A stretch of 64,000 nt of DNA from Halalkalibacter wakoensis JCM 9140 (lineage in GTDB: Bacteria; Bacillota; Bacilli; Bacillales; Bacillaceae_D): positions 1-64,000 of the forward strand of contig NZ_BAUT01000017.1 of NCBI RefSeq assembly GCF_000513095.1, read 5' to 3'. Below, piece after piece: positions 45,812-56,744 of the stretch; the first letter of the stretch is position 1; every line of letters starts with the position of its first letter. The notes beneath the pieces are model-generated. The model searched no databases, was not told the DNA's origin, and saw only the letters and a list, made by a program, of their open reading frames with translations. The position numbers and the translations under genes are program-made.

Positions 45812-46252
45812 ATGAAACTTCATGAGTTGAAGCCTGCAGAAGGATCACGTAAAGTACGTAACCGTGTAGGTCGCGGAATCGGTTCTGGTAATGGAAAAAC
45901 AGTAGGAAAAGGACATAAAGGTCAAAATGCTCGTTCTGGTGGTGGAGTACGTCCAGGTTTTGAGGGTGGTCAAAACCCTTTATACCGTCGTCTGCCGAAA
46001 CGCGGCTTCACAAATCCAACTCGTAAGGAGTTTACAGTTGTAAACCTTGATACACTTAACCGTTTTGATGCGGGTACTGAGGTTACACCTGAACTACTTA
46101 TTGAAACTGGAACTGTGAAGAACGTAAAGGTTGGAATTAAAATTCTAGGTAATGGTAAACTTGAGAAAAACTTAACGGTTAAAGCACATAAGTTTTCAGC
46201 GTCTGCAGTAGAAGCTATCGAAGCTGCTGGCGGAAAAACTGAGGTGATTTAA
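45812..46252 (+). CDS. rplO: Ribosomal protein uL15
   Basis: L15 is a late-assembly 50S protein. The 146 residues show the glycine/arginine-rich N-terminal extension ([20 protein letters not shown]) that threads into rRNA and [18 protein letters not shown] 45812 follows CGAGGAGGTG. The final A of its stop codon is the first base of the secY ATG. Confidence 0.96.
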   Translation: MKLHELKPAEGSRKVRNRVGRGIGSGNGKTVGKGHKGQNARSGGGVRPGFEGGQNPLYRRLPKRGFTNPTRKEFTVVNLDTLNRFDAGTEVTPELLIETGTVKNVKVGIKILGNGKLEKNLTVKAHKFSASAVEAIEAAGGKTEVI

Positions 46253-47541
46253 TGTTCCGGACTATCTCCAACATTATGCGCGTGGGTGATTTACGCCAAA
46301 AGGTTATATTCACCCTCCTTATGCTCATTGTTTTTCGTATCGGAAGTTTTATTCCTGTTCCAGGAGCGAACAAGGATGTTCTTAATTTTCACGATCAAGC
46401 AAATGCATTTGGGTTTTTAAATACGTTTGGTGGAGGAGCTTTAGGGAACTTTTCGATTTTTGCAATGGGTATTATGCCATATATCACTGCTTCCATTGTG
46501 GTGCAGTTGCTACAAATGGATGTCGTACCTAAATTTGCAGAATGGGCAAAGGAAGGGGAAGCTGGTCGACGTAAATTAGCTCAGTTTACCCGTTATGGAA
46601 CAATTGTTTTAGGTTTTATTCAAGCGTTGGGAATGTCTATTGGTTTTAACTCTTTGTTTCCAGGATTAATACCAAATCCTAGTGTTCCAACTTACTTATT
46701 TATTGCTTTAGTTTTAACGGCTGGAACAGCTTTCTTAATGTGGTTAGGGGAACAAATTACAGCTAAAGGCGTAGGAAACGGAATTTCCATTATTATCTTT
46801 GCAGGTATTGCTGCTGGGATTCCTAATGGAATTAACCAAATTTACGCTACACAAATCGAAGGTGCTGGTGAACAACTTTTCTTAAGTATTGTGACAGTTC
46901 TTCTGATTGCTCTTGCTGTATTAGCCATTATTGTGGTGGTTATCTTTGTTCAACAAGCACTAAGAAAAGTTCCTGTGCAATATGCTAAACGTCTTGTTGG
47001 GCGTAGCCCTGTAGGCGGTCAATCAACGCACTTACCTTTAAAGGTAAATGCGGCTGGTGTTATCCCGGTCATTTTCGCTCTATCACTATTTATCTTTCCT
47101 CCGACCGTCGCTGGTTTTTTTGGAGATAACGATATTGCAGCTTGGGTAACGAGAGTGTTTGATTACACTCAACCAATTGGTATGGTCGTTTATGCACTTC
47201 TTATTATTGGGTTTACGTATTTCTATACGTTCATTCAAGTTAATCCGGAGAAAATGGCTGACAACCTTAAAAAGCAAGGTGGCTACATTCCAGGCATTCG
47301 TCCCGGTAAGACAACACAGACTTACTTAACACGCATTTTATATCGATTAACGTTTGTTGGTGCACTTTTTCTTGCTATTGTCTCCATTATTCCTGTCTTT
47401 TTCACAAGATTGATGGATTTACCACCTGCTGTTCAAATTGGTGGTACTGGATTATTAATCGTTGTTGGTGTAGCATTAGACACGATGAAGCAAATTGAAA
47501 GTCAACTAATTAAACGTTCTTATAAAGGTTTTATTAAGTAA
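46252..47541 (+). CDS. secY: SecY, protein-conducting channel subunit
   Basis: SecY forms the translocon pore with SecE and SecG. The 429-residue protein has ten membrane spans. Conserved parts are the plug region after FRIGSFIPVPG, the YITASIVVQLLQ helix, LGEQITAKGVGNGISIIIF and the cytoplasmic loops QYAKRLVGR and NPEKMADNLKKQGGYIPGIRPG that bind SecA and ribosome. ATG 46252 overlaps the rplO stop (TAATG), so the genes are translationally coupled. Confidence 0.97.
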   Translation: MFRTISNIMRVGDLRQKVIFTLLMLIVFRIGSFIPVPGANKDVLNFHDQANAFGFLNTFGGGALGNFSIFAMGIMPYITASIVVQLLQMDVVPKFAEWAKEGEAGRRKLAQFTRYGTIVLGFIQALGMSIGFNSLFPGLIPNPSVPTYLFIALVLTAGTAFLMWLGEQITAKGVGNGISIIIFAGIAAGIPNGINQIYATQIEGAGEQLFLSIVTVLLIALAVLAIIVVVIFVQQALRKVPVQYAKRLVGRSPVGGQSTHLPLKVNAAGVIPVIFALSLFIFPPTVAGFFGDNDIAAWVTRVFDYTQPIGMVVYALLIIGFTYFYTFIQVNPEKMADNLKKQGGYIPGIRPGKTTQTYLTRILYRLTFVGALFLAIVSIIPVFFTRLMDLPPAVQIGGTGLLIVVGVALDTMKQIESQLIKRSYKGFIK

Positions 47542-47565
47542 AAAAGGGGATCAGGGAAGCCTTAG

Positions 47566-49016
<1,451 letters not shown>

Positions 49017-49035
49017 AATGTAGGTGATGATGTTT

Positions 49036-49344
49036 ATGCAAGACTCTGGTTTATCTCCGGAGATTGGTCAAATCGTGATCATTACGAAGGGCCGTGATCA
49101 AGGTCAATTAGGAATTATTGTTGAAATCATCGATGATCGTTTTGTGAAGGTTGCTGATGGTGATAAACGTAAAGTTGACCGTATGAAAAAAAAGAACATT
49201 AATCACCTTGATTTAATAGATTACATCGCCGATGAAGTGAAAAGCAGCTTTATTGAAACAGGACGTGTTACAAATGGGAAATTACGTTATGCGCTAACGA
49301 ATTTTTTGGAACAATATTCTGATTTACTGAAGGAAGGAGAGTGA
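49036..49344 (+). CDS. ybzG: KOW-domain RNA-binding protein (YbzG-like)
   Basis: The protein of about 102 residues begins with a KOW motif ([21 protein letters not shown]) followed by [21 protein letters not shown] and a helical C-terminus [23 protein letters not shown]. The motif resembles L14e/L27e-type ribosomal proteins; function is not known, though the site between map and infA suggests a role with ribosomes. Several starts are possible (GTG 49024, ATG 49027, 49030, 49036). I prefer 49036 because AGGTGAT then lies at a normal distance. Confidence 0.85.
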   Translation: MQDSGLSPEIGQIVIITKGRDQGQLGIIVEIIDDRFVKVADGDKRKVDRMKKKNINHLDLIDYIADEVKSSFIETGRVTNGKLRYALTNFLEQYSDLLKEGE

Positions 49345-49348
49345 GCCC

Positions 49349-49567
49349 ATGGCTAAAGAAGATGTAATTGAGGTAGAAGGTACAGTCATTGAACCTCTTC
49401 CTAATGCAATGTTTCGTGTTGAATTGGAAAATGGTCATAAGATTTTAGCCCACGTATCTGGTAAGATCCGTATGCACTTCATTCGTATTTTGCCTGGTGA
49501 TAAGGTTACAGTTGAATTGTCACCTTATGACTTAACTCGTGGACGAATCACATATCGTTATAAATAA
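49349..49567 (+). CDS. infA: Translation initiation factor IF-1
   Basis: IF-1 blocks the A site during initiation. The 72-residue S1/OB-fold protein reads [21 protein letters not shown] and ends [11 protein letters not shown], the standard family length and ends. ATG 49349 follows GAAGGAGAG and starts 4 nt after the previous stop. Confidence 0.97.
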   Translation: MAKEDVIEVEGTVIEPLPNAMFRVELENGHKILAHVSGKIRMHFIRILPGDKVTVELSPYDLTRGRITYRYK

Positions 49568-49654
49568 TACGTTGCGAGAGCGACTAGCAAGATAATCAGT
49601 GGTTATCCTGCTTTACACTGATTTTAATAAATCGGTGCACTCCGTACCATATAG

Positions 49655-49780
<126 letters not shown>

Positions 49781-49800
49781 CTAATAAGGAGGTGCTGCAC

Positions 49801-50166
49801 ATGGCACGTGTTGCAGGCGTCGATATTCCTCGTGACAAACGCGTAGTTATCGGACTAACGTATGTTTTTGGAATCGGCAAAGCTAAGTCGTCTGAAATTC
49901 TAGCGAAGGCTGGTGTATCTGAAGATACTCGCGTTCGTGATCTAACAGAAGAAGAATTAGGACGTATTCGTGAAGCAGTAGAAGGCTACAGCGTAGAAGG
50001 TGACCTTCGTCGTGAAGTTTCACTAAACATTAAACGTCTAATTGAAATTGGTTCATACCGTGGTATTCGCCACCGTCGTGGATTACCAGTTCGTGGACAA
50101 AATTCTAAAAACAATGCTCGTACGCGCAAAGGTCCTCGTCGTACAGTAGCAAATAAGAAAAAGTAG
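49801..50166 (+). CDS. rpsM: Ribosomal protein uS13
   Basis: S13 in the 30S head touches P-site tRNA and L5. The 121 residues include [25 protein letters not shown] and [27 protein letters not shown]-type family sequence. ATG 49801 follows AAGGAGGTGC; an in-frame ATG at 49792 would lie within that site. Confidence 0.96.
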   Translation: MARVAGVDIPRDKRVVIGLTYVFGIGKAKSSEILAKAGVSEDTRVRDLTEEELGRIREAVEGYSVEGDLRREVSLNIKRLIEIGSYRGIRHRRGLPVRGQNSKNNARTRKGPRRTVANKKK

Positions 50167-50186
50167 TAAAGGAGGTCGCATAAAAA

Positions 50187-50579
50187 ATGGCTAAGAAAAC
50201 GAATACTCGTCCAAAGCGTCGTCAACGTAAAAATGTTGAAGCTGGTATTGCTCACATTCGTTCAACATTTAACAACACGATCGTGACAATTACTGATACG
50301 CATGGTAATACAATTTCTTGGGCAAGTGCTGGTGGATTAGGATTCAAAGGTTCTCGTAAATCTACTCCATTTGCTGCTCAAATGGCAGCTGAAACAGCTG
50401 GTAAAACAGCTATGGAGCACGGCATGAAGGTTGTAGAAGTTTCTGTTAAGGGACCTGGTGCTGGTCGTGAAGCGGCAATCCGTTCTTTACAAGCTGTAGG
50501 TCTTGAAGTGAACATGATTAAAGATGTTACTCCAGTTCCTCATAATGGTTGTCGCCCACCAAAACGTCGTAGAGTATAA
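50187..50579 (+). CDS. rpsK: Ribosomal protein uS11
   Basis: S11 lies on the platform near the E-site codon. The 130-residue protein has [20 protein letters not shown] and ends [19 protein letters not shown] 50187 follows AAAGGAGGTCG. Confidence 0.97.
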   Translation: MAKKTNTRPKRRQRKNVEAGIAHIRSTFNNTIVTITDTHGNTISWASAGGLGFKGSRKSTPFAAQMAAETAGKTAMEHGMKVVEVSVKGPGAGREAAIRSLQAVGLEVNMIKDVTPVPHNGCRPPKRRRV

Positions 50580-50745
50580 CGGAAATAATCTTTGTATAGA
50601 TTTTCCTAATTTGTCAATACTGGATAGAGCGATATCGGTCCTGTTGGCAAAATTGGTGTAAAGCTTGAGGAATTGCCTACTGGTTATCCGGTTAGGCAAT
50701 CCTTGCAGTCTACCGGAGTTCGACGTTTTGAAGGAGGGTTTGTTT

Positions 50746-51690
50746 ATGATAGAAATTGAGAAGCCAAATATTGAAGCGGTTGAAGTAAGTGAAGACGCAA
50801 AGTATGGAAAATTTGTAATTGAACCATTGGAACGTGGGTATGGTACCACGTTAGGTAACTCCTTACGTCGCATTCTTCTTTCCTCTTTACCAGGCGCTGC
50901 TGTAACTTCGGTTCAAATTGATTCTGTCTTACATGAGTTTTCGACAATCGAAGGGGTTGTAGAGGATGTTACGACAATCATTTTGAATCTCAAGAAGCTT
51001 GCTCTAAAAATTTACTCTGATGAAGAGAAAACCCTAGAAATCGACTTCCAAGGTGAGGGAGTTGTGACAGCAAATGACTTAACTCATGACAGTGATGTTG
51101 AAGTTCTTAATCCAGATCTTCACATTGCAACGTTAGCAAAAGGTGCACACCTTCGTATGCGTCTTGTTGCGAAACGTGGTCGTGGTTACGTATTAGCTGA
51201 AGGTAACAAGAATGACGATCAACCAATTGGAGTTCTTCCGATTGATTCGATTTATACGCCAGTTTCTCGCGTAAATTATCAAGTTGAGAATACACGCGTC
51301 GGTCAAGTAACCAACTATGACAAACTAACTCTTGATGTCTGGACTGACGGAAGCATCCGTCCTGAAGAAGCTGTTTCTTTAGGTGCTAAAATCTTAACTG
51401 AGCATTTAAACATTTTTGTTGGTATGACAGACCAAGCTCAACATGCTGAAATTATGGTTGAAAAAGAAGAGGATCAAAAAGAGAAAGTTCTAGAGATGAC
51501 CATTGAAGAACTTGATCTATCGGTTCGTTCTTACAACTGTTTGAAGCGTGCGGGTATTAATACGGTTCAAGAATTAACTCATAAGTCTGAAGAAGACATG
51601 ATGAAAGTTCGTAACCTTGGTCGCAAGTCATTAGAAGAAGTTCAAGAAAAGCTTGGAGAACTTGGTCTAGGCCTTCGTAAAGAAGATTAG
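50746..51690 (+). CDS. rpoA: RNA polymerase alpha subunit
   Basis: RpoA dimerises to start polymerase assembly, and its C-terminal domain binds UP elements and activators. The 314-residue protein shows [28 protein letters not shown] in the N-terminal domain (family motif, shown in part), a flexible linker near 230-245 and the C-terminal domain [25 protein letters not shown] 50746 follows GAAGGAGGGTT. The spacer before it (50580-50745) can fold (TTGCCTAC-TGGTTATCC-GGTTAGGCAA, 50672-50699). Confidence 0.96.
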   Translation: MIEIEKPNIEAVEVSEDAKYGKFVIEPLERGYGTTLGNSLRRILLSSLPGAAVTSVQIDSVLHEFSTIEGVVEDVTTIILNLKKLALKIYSDEEKTLEIDFQGEGVVTANDLTHDSDVEVLNPDLHIATLAKGAHLRMRLVAKRGRGYVLAEGNKNDDQPIGVLPIDSIYTPVSRVNYQVENTRVGQVTNYDKLTLDVWTDGSIRPEEAVSLGAKILTEHLNIFVGMTDQAQHAEIMVEKEEDQKEKVLEMTIEELDLSVRSYNCLKRAGINTVQELTHKSEEDMMKVRNLGRKSLEEVQEKLGELGLGLRKED

Positions 51691-51770
51691 ATCTTACCCT
51701 CAACTTTTCTATTAGATTCATATATAGCATTGCTCGCTTTTCGAGCAGGTAACAAAGGAGGGAAACGAAC

Positions 51771-52133
51771 ATGGCATACGCAAAATTAGGTCGTGATAGC
51801 GCTGGTCGTAAGGCTCTATTCCGTGATTTAGCAACTGATCTTATCATTAACGAGCGTATTGAAACAACTGAAGCGAAAGCAAAAGAGCTTCGTTCAATCG
51901 TTGAGAAAATGATTACACTTGGTAAGCGTGGTGATTTACACGCACGTCGTCAAGCTGCTGCTTTCATTCGTAGAGAAGTAGCAAACGAAGAGACTGGCGA
52001 AGACGCTATCCAAAAACTTTTCTCTGATATTGCAACTCGTTATGAAGAGCGTCAAGGTGGTTATACACGTATTCTTAAAATGGGTCCTCGTCGTGGTGAC
52101 GGTGCACCTATGGTTATTATCGAGCTTGTATAA
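51771..52133 (+). CDS. rplQ: Ribosomal protein bL17
   Basis: L17 surrounds the tunnel exit. The 120-residue protein has [43 protein letters not shown] and the C-terminal [26 protein letters not shown] 51771 follows AAAGGAGGGAAA. It is the last gene of the ribosomal super-operon. Confidence 0.96.
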   Translation: MAYAKLGRDSAGRKALFRDLATDLIINERIETTEAKAKELRSIVEKMITLGKRGDLHARRQAAAFIRREVANEETGEDAIQKLFSDIATRYEERQGGYTRILKMGPRRGDGAPMVIIELV

Positions 52134-52167
52134 TTAATTTGATACATGAGTGAATAGATGAGGCGAC

Positions 52168-52217
52168 AAAGGGCAAATCAGATCTGAGCACGTATGCTCT
52201 GACTCTGGGCCCTTTTT
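52168..52217 (+). terminator. Terminator of the alpha operon
   Basis: Outer arms AAAGGGC (52168-52174) and GCCCTTT (52209-52215) enclose a second stem around GAGCACGTATGCTC, and a T tract follows. It separates rplQ from ecfA1. Confidence 0.8.
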
Positions 52218-52246
52218 TGTTTGTCTCATTTTTCTGAGGTGAGAAT

Positions 52247-53083
52247 ATGTCCACTGTCATTTCATTAGATAACGTTTCCTATCAGTACGAACAAACAAGT
52301 GAATTGGCGATCTCAGAGGTAAGTGTATCCATTCAAAAAAATGAATGGATATCTGTCCTTGGCCGAAATGGATCTGGTAAGTCAACTTTCGGTCGTCTGT
52401 TAAATGGTTTGCACCTCCCTAAGGAAGGAACGGTTCTCGTTTCAGGCTTACCAACGACAGATGAACATGATATTTGGTTGATCCGTAAAAAGGTTGGTAT
52501 GGTGTTTCAAAATCCAGACCACCAATTTGTGGCCACTTCTGTAAGAGATGATATTGCGTTTGGTCTCGAAAATTTAGGACTAAATCGTGAGGAAATGGAA
52601 GAGCGTATTGAAAAATATGCTTCCTTAATTGGCATTTCTAGCTTATTAGAGTCGGAGCCTCATCGCTTATCCGGTGGACAAAAGCAACGGGTTGCAATTG
52701 CTGGAATTATGGCAATGGAACCAGAGGTAATTGTCTTGGACGAAGCCACCTCCATGTTAGATCCTATTGGTCGGAAAGAAGTAATGGAAACCATTCAAAT
52801 GCTTCATCAAAGAGGAATGACGATCATTTCAATTACTCATGATATGGATGAAGCGGTTTTAGCAAGTCGTATGTTTCTCTTTCATAAAGGAAAACTCGCA
52901 CTAGAGGGAACACCACAAGACATCTTTTCTCAATTAGATGAGGTTCGAGCTTTAGGACTCTCTCTTCCTTTTGCAACAGAATTGCAGGATGAGCTGAGAA
53001 TGCAGGGTCTTACGTTCTCTAAGACCTGTTTAACAGAAGAGGAGTTGATCGAGGAACTATGGACATTGTATTCAGCGAAGTAG
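52247..53083 (+). CDS. ecfA1: ECF transporter ATPase EcfA1
   Basis: EcfA1 is one of two ABC ATPases that drive vitamin and metal uptake by shared ECF transporters. The 278-residue protein has Walker A GRNGSGKS near 40, the Q-loop FQNPDHQFVATSV, the signature LSGGQKQR near 143 and Walker B VIVLDEATSMLD. ATG 52247 follows TGAGGTGAG. The last 25 nt overlap ecfA2, which implies coupled translation of the heterodimer. Confidence 0.95.
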   Translation: MSTVISLDNVSYQYEQTSELAISEVSVSIQKNEWISVLGRNGSGKSTFGRLLNGLHLPKEGTVLVSGLPTTDEHDIWLIRKKVGMVFQNPDHQFVATSVRDDIAFGLENLGLNREEMEERIEKYASLIGISSLLESEPHRLSGGQKQRVAIAGIMAMEPEVIVLDEATSMLDPIGRKEVMETIQMLHQRGMTIISITHDMDEAVLASRMFLFHKGKLALEGTPQDIFSQLDEVRALGLSLPFATELQDELRMQGLTFSKTCLTEEELIEELWTLYSAK

Positions 53084-53919
53084 AATATCGATACATGCAA
53101 GGTACACCTTTTGAAAAGGTCGCTTTAAAGGATTTATCCATTACGATCCCTTCAGGTTCTTTTACCGCTGTTATTGGTCATACCGGCTCGGGAAAATCGA
53201 CGTTTATTCAACATATTAATGGACTTTTGCGCCCATCTGCTGGCTCCGTTAAGGTAGGTTCCTTTGAAATGAAAGCTGGAAAGAAGAAGCAAGATGTACG
53301 AGAACTACGTAAAGAGGTTGGATTAGTGTTTCAATATCCAGAGCATCAGCTTTTTGAAGAAACCGTAGAAAAAGATATTTGTTTTGGACCGATAAATTTT
53401 GGTTTACCAAAGGAGAAAGCTAGTAGAAGAGCAAAGGAGCTTTTGCCATTAGTAGGATTAGAGGAAGAAGTTTTAGCGAGTTCTCCTTTTCAATTAAGTG
53501 GTGGTCAAATGCGTAGAGTTGCAATAGCTGGAGTACTTGCTATTGAGCCTTCTGTTCTAGTGTTAGATGAACCAGCTGCTAGTCTCGATCCAGAAGGCCG
53601 ACAGCAAATGATGAGTCTTTTTTATGAGTACCATCAAAGGAATAAGACAACAACGGTGTTAGTTACTCATCACATGGAAGATGCAGCTAAATATGCAGAT
53701 CAGATCATCGTTTTCCATGAAGGTAGAGTGGAGATGGTTGGTGGACGTGAGCTTATTTTTGAACATGCGCAACGTTTGAATGAGATTGGTCTTGATGTTC
53801 CAAAGTCTGTTCGTTTTCTTCATAACTTCCAAGAGCGTTTTCATTTGCATGAGGTACCCATGAGTTTTGAAATGAAAGAGACTGCTCATTTCTTAGGAAA
53901 TGTTTTAAAAGGAGAGTAG
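53059..53919 (+). CDS. ecfA2: ECF transporter ATPase EcfA2
   Basis: The partner ATPase of EcfA1 has 286 residues with Walker A GHTGSGKS near 42, the Q-loop [13 protein letters not shown], the signature LSGGQMRR and Walker [13 protein letters not shown]. The start ATG 53059 lies inside ecfA1. ecfT starts 4 nt after its stop, and a GGAGAG site is at its very end. Confidence 0.95.
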   Translation: MDIVFSEVEYRYMQGTPFEKVALKDLSITIPSGSFTAVIGHTGSGKSTFIQHINGLLRPSAGSVKVGSFEMKAGKKKQDVRELRKEVGLVFQYPEHQLFEETVEKDICFGPINFGLPKEKASRRAKELLPLVGLEEEVLASSPFQLSGGQMRRVAIAGVLAIEPSVLVLDEPAASLDPEGRQQMMSLFYEYHQRNKTTTVLVTHHMEDAAKYADQIIVFHEGRVEMVGGRELIFEHAQRLNEIGLDVPKSVRFLHNFQERFHLHEVPMSFEMKETAHFLGNVLKGE

Positions 53920-53923
53920 ATTA

Positions 53924-54724
53924 ATGCTACAAAATGTCATTATCGGACAATATGTATCTACTTCTTCATTACTGCATCGCTTAGATCCACGTTCCAAATT
54001 AATAAATGTCTTTTTATTAGTCATCATTATTTTTCTATCAACGAATTGGCTCACGAATGTAGCTATTATCCTTTTTACCATTGCGATGGTTTTCTTATCA
54101 AATGTGTCGCTTTCTTTTCTATTTAAAGGGATACGTCCAATCCTTTGGTTAGTCCTATTTACGTTTATTTTACAGCTATTATTAAATAGAGAAGGAAATG
54201 TTCTTTATCAAATTAGTATTTTCACTGTATACGAAGAGGGTTTAAGACAAGCCGTTAATATTGCAATTCGGTTGCTAACCATTATTTTGTTAACTTCGTT
54301 GGTTACGTTAACAACACGACCAATTGATTTAACGGATGGTTTAGAAAGCTTATTTACACCATTAAAAAAAGTCGGGTTACCTGCTCACGAACTTGCTTTA
54401 ATGATGTCAATCTCCTTACGATTTATTCCAACACTCATGCAAGAGACAGAAAAGATTATGAAAGCCCAAATGGCTAGAGGTGTGGATTTCACGACGGGAC
54501 CAATTGGACAACGTATGAAGGCGCTTTTGCCCTTGTTAGTACCTTTGTTCATTAGCGCGTTTCACCGGGCTGAGGAGTTAGCACTTGCGATGGAGTCTCG
54601 TGGGTACCGTGGGGGCGAGGGAAGAACGAAGTATAGGATTCTCCTATGGCACTGGAGAGATACGGTCTCTATTTTATTTTGTATTGGTTTTGGTATAGCA
54701 ATTGTACTATTACGTTTCATATGA
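53924..54724 (+). CDS. ecfT: ECF transporter membrane coupling subunit EcfT
   Basis: EcfT links EcfA1/EcfA2 to interchangeable substrate-binding S components. The 266-residue protein has several membrane spans at about 25-60, 65-85 and 105-125 and a final one at 245-265, and the two short coupling-helix motifs in KAQMARGVD and [11 protein letters not shown] that insert into the ATPases. ATG 53924 follows AGGAGAG. No S component is encoded here, which fits a group II (shared) module. Confidence 0.94.
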   Translation: MLQNVIIGQYVSTSSLLHRLDPRSKLINVFLLVIIIFLSTNWLTNVAIILFTIAMVFLSNVSLSFLFKGIRPILWLVLFTFILQLLLNREGNVLYQISIFTVYEEGLRQAVNIAIRLLTIILLTSLVTLTTRPIDLTDGLESLFTPLKKVGLPAHELALMMSISLRFIPTLMQETEKIMKAQMARGVDFTTGPIGQRMKALLPLLVPLFISAFHRAEELALAMESRGYRGGEGRTKYRILLWHWRDTVSILFCIGFGIAIVLLRFI

Positions 54725-54737
54725 AAGGGATGATTAG

Positions 54738-55502
54738 GTGACACGGGTAGCTTTATGGGTGGCGTATGAAGGAACGAACTTTTCAGGATATCAAACTCAA
54801 CCGAATGGGCGAACGATTCAAGACGAAATGGAAAAGGCTCTTTCCCGAATTCATAAAGGGGCTAAGCTCCGCATTCATTCCTCAGGTCGAACAGATACGA
54901 GTGTCCACGCTAGGGGTCAAGTGGTTCATTTTGACACAACCTTAACGATACCAGCCGAACGTTGGCCAAAAGCACTAAATGCTTGTTTACCAGCTGATAT
55001 TCGTATAATGGAGGCAAGTATTGTAGCTGACGACTTCCATTCACGATATCACGCTGTAAAAAAAGAATATCGCTACCGCGTTTTGCTTCGTCCTGATGGA
55101 GATGTTTTTAGGAGAAACGTCACTCATCTTGTTTCCTATGAACTGTCCATAGCCAAAATGAAAAAGGCAGCCGAGGCCCTTATCGGTACGTATGACTTTT
55201 CTTCATTTTGTGCAGCTAATACAAGTGTCGTAGATAAAGTTCGAACGTTATATGAAGTATCAATTGATTACGATCGTGATGAGCTCATATTTACGTTAGT
55301 TGGAAGTGGATTTTTGTATAACATGGTACGCATTATCGTTGGGACATTGTTGGAAATTGGAGCTGGTAAAAGAGATGTGGAAGAACTAGCAAACATTTTA
55401 GCAGCTAAGGACCGGACAATTGCTGGAAAAACCGCTCCGGGCAGTGGATTATTTCTTTGGAAAGTATCGTATGAGTCGGAAATTTTTAGTGATAGCTATT
55501 AA
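54738..55502 (+). CDS. truA: tRNA pseudouridine synthase A
   Basis: TruA makes pseudouridine at positions 38-40 of tRNA anticodon stems. The 254-residue protein has the catalytic aspartate in SSGRTDTSVHARGQVVHF near residue 53 and the conserved GSGFLYNMVRIIVGTLLEIG near 197. The start is GTG 54738, 8 nt after AAAGGG. Its place between ecfT and rplM is standard. Confidence 0.95.
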   Translation: MTRVALWVAYEGTNFSGYQTQPNGRTIQDEMEKALSRIHKGAKLRIHSSGRTDTSVHARGQVVHFDTTLTIPAERWPKALNACLPADIRIMEASIVADDFHSRYHAVKKEYRYRVLLRPDGDVFRRNVTHLVSYELSIAKMKKAAEALIGTYDFSSFCAANTSVVDKVRTLYEVSIDYDRDELIFTLVGSGFLYNMVRIIVGTLLEIGAGKRDVEELANILAAKDRTIAGKTAPGSGLFLWKVSYESEIFSDSY

Positions 55503-55533
55503 TTCTAAAAAAAAGTAATATAACAACGAGGCC

Positions 55534-55630
55534 TAGTGTAACATTTTGTTGACATTGGGTTTTGAATATTATATGATGTTAGATGGTAATTCCAAAACCC
55601 ACTAGCCCCGGGTTCGGAATGTTACATTAG
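55534..55630 (+). promoter_or_regulatory. Nested inverted repeats around the rplM promoter / L13 leader region
   Basis: Outer arms at 55534-55545 and 55618-55629 (TGTAACATT and AATGTTACA at the core) flank the promoter. Inner arms ATTGGGTTTTG (55554-55564) and CAAAACCCA (about 55593-55601) overlap its -35/-10 spacer. Only the right-hand arms would be in the transcript from this promoter. Bacillus rplM is known to have an L13 leader; the downstream half may be that element. Confidence 0.5.
55549..55577 (+). promoter_or_regulatory. Sigma-A promoter of rplM-rpsI
   Basis: A perfect TTGACA at 55549-55554 is followed after 17 bp by TATGAT at 55572-55577. Confidence 0.85.
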
Positions 55631-55701
55631 ACATTGGTTTTTGAAAAAAGTTTTTTTATTTTGAAAATACGAAAGTGATCGTTTCTTTAGGAGGGAAATT
55701 C

Positions 55702-56139
55702 ATGCGTACAACATATATGGCAAAGCCAAACGAAGTTGAGCGTAAGTGGTATGTAGTAGACGCTGAAGGTCAAACGCTTGGTCGTTTAGCTTCAGAAGTA
55801 GCTTCTATCCTACGTGGTAAAAACAAGCCAACTTTTACACCACACGTTGACACGGGTGATCATGTAATCATCATCAACGCTGAGAAAATCGAATTAACTG
55901 GTAATAAATTAAATGACAAAATTTACTACCGTCACACAAATCACCCAGGTGGTTTAAAAGCAACAAGAGCAGCTGACATGCGTGCTAACAAGCCTGAGCG
56001 TATGCTTGAGCTTGCAATTAAAGGAATGCTTCCAAAGAACACTCTTGGACGCGCACAAGGCATGAAGCTTCATGTATATGCAGGACCTGAACACAAACAT
56101 CAAGCTCAAAAACCAGAAGCTTACACGCTTCGCGGTTAA
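55702..56139 (+). CDS. rplM: Ribosomal protein uL13
   Basis: L13 is an early-assembly 50S protein. The 145-residue protein begins [20 protein letters not shown] and contains [24 protein letters not shown] 55702 follows TTAGGAGGGAAA; the in-frame extension above lies in the leader. rpsI follows 19 nt later. Confidence 0.97.
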   Translation: MRTTYMAKPNEVERKWYVVDAEGQTLGRLASEVASILRGKNKPTFTPHVDTGDHVIIINAEKIELTGNKLNDKIYYRHTNHPGGLKATRAADMRANKPERMLELAIKGMLPKNTLGRAQGMKLHVYAGPEHKHQAQKPEAYTLRG

Positions 56140-56158
56140 TCGATAGGAGGGTATTATT

Positions 56159-56551
56159 TTGGCACAAGTACAATATTATGGTACAGGTCGCCGTAAGCAC
56201 TCTGTTGCTCGCGTACGCCTATTACCAGGTGATGGCCGTATCGTTATTAACGGTCGCGAATTAGATGAATATTTCAACCTTGAAACATTAAAGCTTATCG
56301 TTAAGCAACCACTTGTTGAAGTTGGCGTTGAAGGTCAATATGACGTAAACGTAAACGTTGATGGTGGAGGTTACACAGGACAAGCGGGCGCTATCCGTCA
56401 TGGTGTTGCTCGTGCTCTACTTCAAGTAGATCCTGACAACCGTCCTGCTCTTAAAACTGCAGGATTCTTAACTCGTGATGCACGTGCGAAAGAGCGTAAG
56501 AAATACGGTCTTAAAGCAGCACGTCGTGCACCTCAGTTCTCAAAACGTTAA
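56159..56551 (+). CDS. rpsI: Ribosomal protein uS9
   Basis: S9 has a long C-terminal tail that touches P-site tRNA. The 130-residue protein reads [20 protein letters not shown] and ends RRAPQFSKR, the tRNA-contacting tail. The start is TTG 56159 after ATAGGAGGG. A strong terminator follows, and beyond it the gene order departs from B. subtilis. Confidence 0.97.
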   Translation: MAQVQYYGTGRRKHSVARVRLLPGDGRIVINGRELDEYFNLETLKLIVKQPLVEVGVEGQYDVNVNVDGGGYTGQAGAIRHGVARALLQVDPDNRPALKTAGFLTRDARAKERKKYGLKAARRAPQFSKR

Positions 56552-56560
56552 TATGCTTGG

Positions 56561-56598
56561 AGGACTCGTATCCATTTGGATACGAGTCCTTTTTTTGT
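56561..56598 (+). terminator. Terminator after rpsI
   Basis: Arms AGGACTCGTATCC (56561-56573) and GGATACGAGTCCT (56578-56590) are perfect complements with a 4-nt loop, followed by seven T. Confidence 0.95.
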
Positions 56599-56687
56599 TG
56601 GACCATTTTATTTCAAGTGAAAATATGTACCTCTTACCAAAGACTGACATCATTTTCAAAAACCCTAATTCTTTTCTTCTTGCCTAC

Positions 56688-56714
56688 ACGGTCTTTCTTT
56701 TTATTCATATCATA
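56688..56714 (+). promoter_or_regulatory. Candidate sigma-K promoter
   Basis: CATATCATA at 56706-56714 fits the sigma-K -10 consensus CATANNNTA perfectly, and an AC (56688-56689) lies 16 bp upstream as its -35 requires. A start near 56722 would leave a short leader before the ribosome-binding site at 56731. The -35 is weakly specific. Confidence 0.42.
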
Positions 56715-56744
56715 AAAAAAGTTCAGGTATAAGGAGTGTGAAAT

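Noticed and set aside
52168-52217. L17 downstream element (known RNA motif after rplQ in lactic acid bacteria)
   Set aside because: The structure is more simply a two-stem terminator, and the known element is described from Lactobacillales; I could not match its conserved positions.
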